64,000 bases of DNA from Trichuris trichiura (Eukaryota; Nematoda; Enoplea; Trichinellida; Trichuridae). The DNA lies in the NCBI GenBank assembly GCA_037903355.1, contig JBAJFE010000006.1, positions 248,001-312,000 of the forward strand, given 5' to 3'. The position numbers and the translations under genes are program-made. Shown piece after piece: positions 25,580-35,344 of this stretch; the stretch's first letter is position 1, and each line of letters opens with the position of its first letter. The notes below the pieces were generated by a model. It was given only the letters and a program-made list of their open reading frames with translations, was not told where the DNA came from and searched no databases.

Positions 25580-28050
25580 ATGGAAGCTGGAAATCGATCG
25601 GAAGTGGCGTTCATTCTTTTAAAGCTCTCAAAGGGCCGAATGACCGTTGGAAGAAGCAAGGTGGACGACGTTGAAGTATGACTATACTCCATCTCGCGTT
25701 GTTTTTCCTTGTCCATTATGCAGGTTGAACCCGGTTCTATTTTGTGCAACGAATCGCCTAGCTGCACGAGTGGAAAACCGTTCAGCTTGGGAAAAGCTGG
25801 AAAACGCTTATCACTTAAAAGCATGGATGTTCGCAATCTAGTCGTTGACTGCGCCCTGTATGACGTTGATATAATATCCCTGCGGCACGCTCTTCTGTTG
25901 TTGGCTTGTCGACAGTTCTCTAAGAGGTAATTGGCAAAGGTTTACCCCAAAATTGTCCATCGTCCTGCTTAAGACTGACTCTGTACAAAGATTTTGAAAC
26001 TCTGGAAAAATTCTTGCATGTAAAGCCTGGTGATCTCGTTGACGTCCCGGTGGAATCAGATCGGTGTTATCGAGGTAAAATTCGAGCGGTGGGTCCCTTT
26101 TATCCCACAAATGCAGCAGTTTATTTCGACGTTGAGTTGGTAGGTTGCTGCGACTCTATAAATATGTGCTTTGCAAAGTACGTTTGAAGGAACGACGAAA
26201 TTCGGATAATCGTTCGGACAGTCGATTGCTGCTGTCGTTTGATCAGTTAAGATTGCCTGATTTGTCGGCATCGAAGAATGCCTCGAAGGCGAAGACTTCG
26301 TGCGGCAATATTGCAAGAGCGCGAGAATGTCAGGAAACAGTTTCAAAGGCCAACAGATCGTCGTCTGCTGTAACCTGTTATCCAGTTGCGCGCTCTCCTC
26401 AGGGTAGCTTGAATTAAGCTCAATGCATTGGTAACCTCCTCGTTAAATTAGATTTTGGGGCTCTCGATAGCGGCAAAGTGTCCAGCTATGTTCCGTGCAT
26501 TGGACTTGCTGACCTCTCGAACCTATTAGGGAGGCCGAAAGGAATTCAAGGCAGCCAGAATTCTTGTTACATGGACGCTGCTTTGTTCTCGATGTTCTGT
26601 TGTACGGACATTTTTGACGGGTACTTTCCGCAGTCACTTTTATTCTCTTCTACTTTACACATTTTCAGCTGTATACTTCGTCCTGTAGCAAAGGGCGACG
26701 AGAAAAGAAGCAGAATAATCACGTTGTTAAGCAGTGCAATCGTCTATCCGCTTAGAAGGTGGGAAAGTTATCTTCTTTTGCCTACGCTGAAGTTATCTTC
26801 TTTTGTCCACGCTTGAATTCAGATGTCACTACGTACGGGCTGATCACGTGATGAAGTTTCGAAAATTGCTCAGCGAATTTGTTCCCGAAGCTACGGGATT
26901 TATGGAGGAAGAAAAAGACCCCGAAGAGTTTCTTGATTTATTGTTTGGCCGAATCTTCCAAGCAAAGCCTGACATAATTCTTTCGTAAGTTGTCATACAT
27001 TTATATTATAACATTTCGATAAGTAATGTATGAGAGGTAGTATTTGTTGTTCGGAAAATTAGCCTTCCGTGAAAGAAAGATTTTTCCTCTTTAGGTCGGG
27101 CGAAAGTAGCTATCTATTTCAATTGATAAACACGGAAGATTCATCTGCTATTCAACAAAGATCTGTTGTGACAGTTCAACAGCTTTTGGAGAAAAGCTTC
27201 TTCGACCTGAACGTATTGCTGTCTAAGGTAGGCTGACTTTTAGTCGACTGAACTGTTGATACCTTTTTCGCGTTAGATTCCAACAAGATTGATATTGCAA
27301 ATTCCACGCTACGGTAAAGAGAAGCTTTTCCGCGCAGTCATTCCATCGCTTCAATTGGATGTGTCGCCTATTCTGCTAAATCGTAGGGGTTTTATGTACA
27401 GATTGAATGAATGAAAAGTTAGTACAATTCAGACCCTCATTCATGCTGGCGTTGCAATCGACTAGCGCAACTGCAATGTAAAGAATGCTATCTGGTGAAA
27501 ACGCAAAAATTGTCCGACACATTTTTTTGTACTAAGTGCTTTCATGAGGTACTCTTTTAATAGTTTGCTATTCAATGCTTTTGATGACATATTTTTTAGT
27601 TCCATTCATCGTTGCCAACCGACCAAGATCACGCCGTGGTTTTGTTGCGTGTTCGTGATGACTACAGAGTAACTGCACCCATTGTGCTACAATTGGCTAG
27701 CGTAATGTGTATTGAAAGCTCTCATTATGTTAGTTTCGCTCGTACTGGGCACAAACCAGACGCAGAATGGATATTCTTCGACAGTATGGCTGACCGCGAG
27801 GGTAAACAAAATTGCACCCAACTGAAGAGAATTAAACTTTTGTGCATTTTCAGGCGAGGCTTCCGGCCATAATGTCCCTGAAGTTAGCCTGTGCGTTGAA
27901 TTTAACCGATGGTTTTGTCCCGAGAACTACGAGCAGCTGGTACAACAGCTAACGAGCAATCCCGCCGAGTTGCCGCCCCAATTCGACAGGCTTGTTAGCG
28001 ATTGCTACTTATGCTTTTACTATTGGCCAGACGGTTTGTTGTACTCGTGA
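25580..28050 (+). CDS. cyld-1: CYLD-type deubiquitinase
   Basis: CYLD is a USP-family protease that cleaves Lys63- and Met1-linked ubiquitin and dampens signalling. Exons: 25580-25660, 25724-25926, 25974-26139, 26190-26403, 26452-26620, 26669-26758, 26823-26984, 27095-27227, 27277-27382, 27433-27548, 27600-27801, 27854-28050. They form one frame of 612 aa (human about 956). An N-terminal region similar to human CYLD leads into one CAP-Gly-like module ([14 protein letters not shown]...YFDVEL). The catalytic core has Cys in [13 protein letters not shown], the [13 protein letters not shown] block, the inserted zinc-binding B-box (CWRCNR...CKECY...CTKC), His in [12 protein letters not shown] and Asp in [12 protein letters not shown]. 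The triad is intact. The middle part that carries the other CAP-Gly domains and the TRAF2-binding motif in vertebrates is missing. The start is the first ATG that aligns with the family N-terminus. Confidence 0.95.
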
Positions 28051-28205
28051 CGAGGAAATTCGTCCTTGTTGTCAGTAAACGTTTCGTGCGCTTCTGCCTT
28101 CTCTTATTTTTTGCTCCTGAATTATTTATCTTTAGAAAATGATTTGCAGACTTACTGTTTAAATGCTTAGAAAACAACTCATCCTTGTCTAAGCTAATTA
28201 CGAAC

Positions 28206-28231
28206 AATAAAACTGACATTTGAACAATAAA
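28206..28231 (+). terminator. Two poly(A) signals of CYLD
   Basis: AATAAA occurs at 28206-28211 and again at 28226-28231, about 160-180 bases past the stop. Confidence 0.6.
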
Positions 28232-28860
28232 AGCTCCTGCCTTCTGTTACTGTAAAGCTCAAAGATTTTCAGGTAACAGTGATACAAACTAGTGTTCACG
28301 ATTTCCACTCCGACAGTTGCTCTGCATGATGCGTTCTGAAGCATTTTTACTTGAACAGCAATGGCAATTATTACCATTATACCGAGATTCGTTTAACTTG
28401 GCCCCAAGCCCCGCGCCAGCTAGGCCGCTTAATTTAGACAGATGCCTTTTTGCGGTTAGCCGCCGACCGCGAGAATAGTTTACCTTAGTCAATGGCGCCA
28501 AAGCGTTCTGTTGTTTATAACTTCGGGTTGATTCGCCTTCTATTTGTGCTTAGGCTAAGGAAAGAACAAAATAAAATAGCGGTTGAGTTACGATACGACA
28601 GTGTGGTGATTAACAGACAAAATCCCAATAAATAATATCCCCACACAATTTCGCACTTCGTTTTCCAGTTTCCGTTAACTAAGTCGAAACTGACGAAATG
28701 CAGGTTCCATCCTGGAAAAATGCCGGCCTACCTGCTCTATTTCCACTGGCAAGCGTAGTCATCCTGTTCTGCTTTAACCTAAGCGTAAGCCTCATATTTT
28801 TGCTTAGACTTATCTAAGAGAAAAACAGGGCGGCCAGCAAAAAACGCATAGTAAACACCC

Positions 28861-28983
28861 TTGTGTTACTGTAGGTTCGCTGTCCGTTCTATTGTACCCT
28901 TATATAAGCCTAAGTCCAAACGTAAGAGTTGTGCGTAAGCGGGGGCAAGAAGGATAGCCTGCAAAATTTGCAGTAAAAGCATT
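28861..28983. repeat. Dispersed repeat, copy A
   Basis: This shares an ordered series of blocks with 35863-35981: TTACTGTAG, a CCGT-TTCT block, ATATAAGCCT, GGGCAAGA, GGAT, CC-GCAAA and CAGTA. The copies differ by substitutions and small gaps, so they are old. Family and function are unknown. Confidence 0.5.
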
Positions 28984-29475
28984 ACGGAACGACTGCTACT
29001 CTTACTAAAAGGAAGCTGCATTCTGCGCGGGACAGTGGCTGCGGGAAACGAGAACGAAACTTTTTTTTTGAAAAAGTTTTCTGCCCAATTTTGCTATTAA
29101 AATTCGGAGAGCATTTAAATTTCGGACGTACCTAACCACACTTACCACTGGTGTTTAACGAGTTTATCGAGTCCTTAACGCAGCTTCGCAACGAACCAAA
29201 TTTTGCTTATTGTAAACTAGAAATTTATATTACTGTTTAAATTACCGCAGTTGAATGAGAGGCATTTTTAATCCTTTACTGGATCAAGCGCTTAACTAAC
29301 CTGCAAACAGATCATTGCCTCCGGTGTGTTTTACTGTAGCAATTGTGTTAAAACGTCAAAACTGTTGGGTGGGTGTTGTCTGGGCGCGGGCAAATGTGCT
29401 CCGTTGATGGATCAAGGGCCTAGGAGCAAGAAGATATGATTCACTGTTGCGACGATCCAAGGCGCAAGGTTGATA

Positions 29476-29522
29476 CTCTCGCGTTTGTGCAGAGTCGATG
29501 AATTGACTCTGTAAAGCGAGAG
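29476..29522. other. Nested perfect hairpin
   Basis: An outer 7-base arm CTCTCGC pairs with GCGAGAG and encloses an inner 7-base arm CAGAGTC pairing with GACTCTG around an 8-base loop. All 14 pairs are perfect. This could be a structured RNA, a small-RNA precursor or part of a mobile element; the sequence alone does not decide. Confidence 0.5.
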
Positions 29523-31393
29523 GTAACAAATGGCGTAAGTTATCACCGTACCAGAACAGTTTTAGGGCCAGCCAGCGTACTTTTAATAGCTCGAATAAGA
29601 GAATTGTTTGAAAAGTGTTTTCAAAGGTCGACTGAAACGTTCTGCCTAAACGCTTGCATTGAATGAATTGTTTACGCTATTTCGATCCTGTTTTAAGCTT
29701 TGTGGGGATAGAAATGTTTCAACCTGCTACACAGTTAAGGCTTATTGCTCTTAAATATATTATGTTAGTACAGTTGTTACTCGTAGCAGTTATCATTATA
29801 GAGCTCAGGAGTTGACGGTAATTGCACATTTTTTAGAATGAAAGTGAAATGTTGCATCGTCTTTAGTGCTAGAAAATTTTCATGGAATTGCCCAGTAGTT
29901 CATGCGCGATGATAACGCCCACGTCGGCTACAACATTTATATTCATTCCCTGAGCAGATTGCGTCCAATTATTGCTCGTTTCTCCGTGGGGAAGTGGTTG
30001 TTTTGTTTCGGCCACAACGCTACTCTTCCATCCAAGATAATTGCAAGCGCAGATGTCAGCAGCTGCGCAATTCCCATGGATCGAGCATTGTACCGCTAGT
30101 GCAACACACACTGCACAGAATTTTATCCTTCTGGAAAGTGTACAGCACTCGAGGAGATGGTAGCAGTGTTCCATAGAACGATATGCAATGCGCAGCAAGA
30201 GCGATATGTCCCGAAGGCAGACTGAACGGTGCAACTTGCACAACAATGCGAGCGACCACTACAGAGTGGCTTTTTCAAAGCCTGCTGTGTTGCAGGATAA
30301 AGTCAAAGAACTATGGGCAAAAAGATATGATTTCCGTTTTTGGTGTGCATGTAGCACTTCATTTTATTAGAAAGTTTGTTTTATTGTTACGCCGTTTCAA
30401 TTGGAGGTTGCTCCAGTTGATTGTCGTAAAGTTTGTTCTGCTCGTGGTTTGCTGTTGCTCAAACTTTTTTCGTAATCAATTGTAATTGTGACATTTTCCT
30501 CAAGTTCCATTGTTCCGTCTTCGTTACTTCATTTGAACGAACGTGACGTCATGCCTTCTTTATACGTGTGCTGTTGCACCGTTTTACCTATTATGCAATG
30601 GTACTAATGATATTGTTGAGTAAACTTTTGAAAAAACAAAAATTATATGCCGAGTAGCAAGCTTGGTGAGGGGCTGTTCAGGAGGGGCCGCCGACGCCCA
30701 ATGATGCATAAGGTTTCCCAAGGCGGTCCTTGCAGCATATTTAAGCGTTGTGTACATAAATGCTTATTTCAGCTGGGATCATTTGGCTGTCAAATGTTTT
30801 CATGTATGCCATAGTGGCTTACTGTCACCCTGTGCAAACCAGTCTCTCACATCAGACGTTGGTGGATTCACGCGTTTGCCGAAAGCTCATATAGGAACCG
30901 CGCTGAACTGAAACTGCTGCTGGTTAGTACAAAGTACAAAATGAAAAACTTAATGGTACACGAAATCAGAAAAGCGTAACTTTTAGGACTGACCTAGTCG
31001 CTTGGTTAGATTGTTGGTAAGCTAATGCTAAGTCGGTATTAACCTTTCGGGATCAATGAGAATTATTGTAATAGAATAGTCAACTGGATGGCTGCTTAAT
31101 TCTTTCGTATGTATCTCTTAAAGTCATAGCCGCATTTATCCATAACTCACATGTTAAGCACTTCGCTTAATCGCAAAACTTAACAATTAAATGCTTAATT
31201 TAATATGAAATAAAACAATACCAACTTTTCTTAAAAGCAACAACACATATCTCAGCAAGTCATATGTGATAATAACTAGAATGCTTTAAACAAACCTGAG
31301 TTTACTTTTACTTTGTACTGTAGATCTAAAGACAACCACGTTGGCTGCCGGTAGTTTGCAATCTTAAGTGGACGTTGCAGTCGTGATTTGACC

Positions 31394-32187
31394 ATGATAA
31401 TTTACAAAGACATATTCAGCGGTATAAGTAAGCTAATGCTTTGTTCGTTTTGCGATAGTTTTATTTTTTAGGCGATGAACTGTGCAGCGACACATTTCCC
31501 ATGAAATTGGTGAATGACGTGGTTTACGAGTTCATCGGCAAAGTAAGAAGCGCGCAGTTTTTTTTATCAGCTTTTTGTAAAACATTACAAATTCGGCAGT
31601 ACGTTACACGAAAGATTGGAGATATTCACCTTGAAGGAGCAAACCCGTCGGCAGAGGAAATGGACGAAGGCACGGATGAAGCGGTTGAACGCGGAGTTGA
31701 CATAATTCTCAATCATCAACTTGTTTCAATGAACGTATATCAGGATGTGAAAATCTTCAAGGAATGGGTTAAGGAGTACGTAAAAAAGTAAGGCGGTTAG
31801 GGCTTGGTTTGTCAAAGTGTTAGCTGACTGTTGGTCCGCAGACTGGTCGACCGATTGAAGAACGATGGTATGGGCGAAGCAGAATTAAAAGAGTTCAAAA
31901 CTAAAATACAAGAGTACGTCTCGTCTCTGATGAAGTCCAACCGTTTCAAAGATCTTGAGTTCTACACAGGTAAAAGTCTGTTCACCCTTGTGCGCATTAT
32001 TCTGGTTCTTTCGTTTGAGGGCCAGGCGAAGAAGCCGTTGAGGGTCAGTTGGGCATACTTGAGTACAGAGACTTTGATGGTGAAGAAAAACCTGTTTTGA
32101 TGCTAATAAAACAGGGTCTGGTGGAGGAGAAATGCGTAAGCTTTCAGCTTCTTTGGAACGCGCACTGTTATTGTTTATTTGTAGTGA
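31394..32187 (+). CDS. tct-1: Translationally controlled tumour protein (TCTP/TPT1)
   Basis: TCTP is an abundant, conserved cytosolic protein that binds tubulin and calcium and is linked to growth control. Exons: 31394-31421, 31472-31542, 31600-31787, 31842-31969, 32026-32135 and 32185-32187, giving 175 aa (human 172). The start MIIYKDIFSGDELCSD matches the family N-terminus. The TCTP-1-like signature region GANPSAEEMDEGTDEAVE and VDIILNHQL follow, then the helical hairpin (KEWVKEYVKKLVDRLK) and the C-terminal LGILEYRDFDGEEKPV...EEKC. The last sense codon (Cys) ends exon 5, and after a 49-base intron the stop TGA alone opens exon 6. An AATAAA follows at 32255-32260. All phases agree. Confidence 0.96.
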
Positions 32188-32254
32188 GTTTTCGGATGCA
32201 AAGATACGGCCGTTGATTGGAGGAGATTGAATTGTGTTGATGCTTAAAAAGTCG

Positions 32255-32260
32255 AATAAA
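32255..32260 (+). terminator. Poly(A) signal of TCTP
   Basis: AATAAA 68 bases downstream of the TCTP stop. Confidence 0.65.
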
Positions 32261-32915
32261 CAACCTTGAAGAACTTTCTGCTTGTTAATTTTTCTAGGTG
32301 CTGTTGGCTGAGAAAACCTGCTCAGAGTTAAGTTTCTAATAACAGCATCGTATTTCCTGTGACTTTTTCCAGTCTTCGTTTAACAATAATAATAAGAAGA
32401 ATAAACTTTCATACGATGGCGGTCGCAAACGCATATTTTTGTACCAAGACTTGCTGAGGTTCTTGAAATATAGATGAAATACCTAACTTTGAGTAGCGTC
32501 ATTCGAAGTATTGAAAGCATGAAACGGTAGAAAACCCTATTTCGTTTTTGGAGGTGAGTCGGTAAGTTACAGTGAAGACAGCTGCACGTTATCCTATAAG
32601 CAATCTAGATTAGAAGCGTAGAAGAAATAATGGCGTGCTAGAGGACGTTTTTGTAGCATGGAAATGTTTCAGTAGGTAGCTGTTATGTGTAGAAGTTCTG
32701 TTCGGATTCAAAATGATTCTATATAAATGCAGGTTGCAGGTTGAGTTTTGGCAGCTGTATACTAACATCTTCAGTGGGCGTCCATTATTAATTGCCGATG
32801 AGTTATATAAAATAGGTAAAAATTTCAAGGCTACAGTCAAGTTGCTTTTGTTAGTAACATGCTAGCACTCAAATAAACGAAGAGATCGGCTGGGCTAGAA
32901 TCATGTAGTGCTATC

Positions 32916-32961
32916 TTTTACTGATGACGTCAGAAGGAGAAGAACCGAAAGCTCTGGAAAA
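32916..32961 (+). ncRNA. Hammerhead-ribozyme-like motif, copy 1
   Basis: CTGATGA at 32921-32927 is followed by 19 bases, then GAA, a palindromic AGCT, C, and TGGAAAA. TTTTA before the core can pair with the bases after the C (A-U, two U-G, two U-A), as stem I would. The stem II region is degenerate. Copies of the same arrangement lie at 33.9, 45.4, 45.5, 47.1, 57.0 and 62.0 kb. Ribozyme activity is inference. Confidence 0.4.
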
Positions 32962-33930
32962 TAAAACTTTGCATTCACAGGAATCCAACTTGTCAAGAAA
33001 AAGTAGATTGGTTTCTATCGCTTACCTTATAAATTGAGATTATTTTGATGGAAAAAATTTTTCGGCTTTTTAGCAAACCCAAATGTGCACGCTTGCCGCT
33101 GAAAACGATTACGTCAACTTTATTACACGTTGAAGAAAGATAAGCATGTTATAATTACCGTAAGCAAAGCATTGCTTAAATGAATGTGATCATTTTTACA
33201 TGCCTAAATTGACTCTTTTTGCCTACTGTAAGCTTTCAGGTATCTCTTAGCAAAAGCTCTGTCCATTTTGGAGTTGTTTCTGCGCTTTCAAGTTTTTGTT
33301 GTAACAAGATATTTGTTGTTTCAAGGCTGTGCGCGAATGTTGTGGTTAATATCGTTTTCATTGTACAGTCCTCCACTGTGGCCTCAACATGTTTGCTCTT
33401 GCTGCTTACTTCACTGCAATTTTGGACCTGCTGCAGCAGCAACAGCACTTGCCAGGAATTCGGCCTTTGAAGGTGGGACATTTAATGTTGCGTTAAAATA
33501 GGAAGTTTCAGCCTATTTCTAAGCCCTTCTTTATACTTTTACGCAAGAATTTCCAAAGTTGTATTGCAGCGCTAAAGGACACGCAAAAAAAGGTTCTTAG
33601 GGCAATCGTTCATCTCTTAATGCTTTGGTAATGTTTTTGCTTGTCGCGCTATCTCAACTTGTTCGTGAATTACTGAAGGTTGTATTGTTTCGCTTTTTTA
33701 ATATAATGTAAGCGACTTTAGCTTAGAAAAGTTAAGTTTTTTACCAATCCGAACGCACGCTGAGAAAACGCGGAAGTAACCGGTCTTTATAAAACGTTGT
33801 TTTGCTGCTCTCAGAGTTCCCTTCTTGACGAGTGATCCGCACACTAAATCGCGTAGAGTCAACGCGAGTAAAATCGTATCATTCAAAGAATTGGCAGTAG
33901 GTCAGTTGATACTTGGCGGGCAACTGCTAT

Positions 33931-33971
33931 GCGCGCTGGAGACGGCTCCAGTGTGAGCCGAAAGCTTCGCC
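33931..33971 (+). ncRNA. Hammerhead-like motif, copy 2 (compensated stem II)
   Basis: CTGGAGA, then a perfect 6-bp stem CGGCTC/GAGCCG, then AA, AGCT, T and CGC, which pairs with GCG before the core. Compared with the 45-kb copies (CGGGTC/GACCCG) two stem positions differ but pairing is kept. The core has G in place of A at one conserved position, so this copy is probably inactive. Confidence 0.4.
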
Positions 33972-35344
33972 AAACTTTCGTTTTGGTTTTGAACCTTGAA
34001 CAAGGTTAAAATGGTTTTTACTTATACGACTCGTTTTCATGGCAACTTCGAACGAAAAAAAATCCATGTACACTTTTTTGAACAATTCGACCCGTTACAA
34101 GCTTTTCGTTTTTACATCCCATTTAAAGAATGATTCTAATCATTGACACTGTCGTATCAATGAACATTCAAAGCTGAATTTGTTTCTCTTTGTGACATCG
34201 AACATTAAACGAATCTGCGTGTTCCCTATGGTAGAGAATAGAGAGCATGTCAAGCGTTTGCTTAATTTTCTCTTTCATACTGATACTTTTAGTCAATACT
34301 ACATTGTCACAGCATCGGTTTCTTGAAATTTAGTTTTTTGCTCAAATAGCATAACCACTGCAGCGAAATCCGTTAGGTTATATCAAGTCACTTAGGGTAC
34401 CCATATTGGATTTTTGCTAGGTATAAGGCAGTCGTTCAACTGACAGCGTTAAGATTTTCAAGAGAATGTGACCGACGTCTTGTCGCTGTCCTTATCTTAC
34501 GTTTATGGTCAGGCTGCCGCTTACTGTGCAAGGTTGACAACTGCATCTTTACCGTCCTTGAACCTCAGATTTTACACGCCTATTGATTGTAGCAAGGTAA
34601 ACCGGATGTTTCTCCAATGGCGAGTCCATGGAAATTAGAAGGCATAGTTGCCAAAGTGGCTGAGGCCATTTTTGGATAGTAGCTGTGTCATATCGTCGAT
34701 TCAGGAAAAGCAGTTCGCATGGGTATACGTACTTTTAATAATATCTAAATTTGACGCGTGACCGTCATTGAAGGTTTAAGTGCGTCCAGGGGCAGAGTTG
34801 TCAGTCGGTTGCTTATGCCAGTAATACGTTGTGTAGCGTTATAACGACATACCAGTCCTGATAGAGATGTATCAACTGACCTACTACCTCTGAAAGCTTT
34901 ATTGAACAGTGATAGTTCGAACGCTTTGAAAATAAGGTTGTTAGGTTAATTTCAGCTGGTAAACACGGGAAGCGTAAACCAATGTCGCTACGGATGTGTC
35001 GCGCCGTATATTCCTTTCGCAGTGGTACTATTTTGTAAATGGCCAACCGCTTGAATGAACGCAGTTAGGCAAAACCCTGCCTCATTCCAATAACTCGATT
35101 CGCATTCTTTGTCTGTTCGACAGTTGCACCCAGCGATATTATCGGCCAGTGTCTGTCTTCGTTGATTAAAACCAGTTTTTCCTTTCAGAGCCAACGTTCG
35201 CCGGCCGTCATTTTTCTCGTGCTTTCCAACTTTCATTCTCCAAACGATGCTTCATTTATGCATTGTTGTACGCGTACGCACTCAAACTTCGACGCTTTTC
35301 AAAAAGCATTCTTACCATCCGTAAACCATAGTTGGTAAGTTACT

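Larger units (their letters stand above)
28232..31393. other. Intergenic spacer with hairpin and repeat copy
   Basis: No certain gene. It contains a dispersed repeat copy near 28861-28983, a nested hairpin at 29476-29522, and a minus-strand frame at 29869-30246 with an EGF-like CSIHGNCAAADICAC fragment that I could not extend into a gene. The rest is AT-rich and featureless; the right end should hold the TCTP promoter. Confidence 0.45.

Noticed and set aside
25405..25836. 143-codon minus-strand frame
   Set aside because: It is antisense to CYLD exons 1 and 2, which align with the CYLD family and have good splice sites. The minus frame matches nothing.
29869..30246. EGF-like fragment CSIHGNCAAADICAC in a minus-strand frame
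   Set aside because: Only one partial EGF pattern and no flanking EGF or splice structure. Kept as a note, not as a gene.
33219..33481. Overlapping 75-85-codon frames on both strands
   Set aside because: No similarity and no splice signals. Likely the result of a Gln/Leu-biased simple composition.
34988..35236. Minus-strand frame with a Cys cluster (GCNCRTDKECESS)
   Set aside because: No recognised Cys-rich domain, no signal peptide and no gene context.
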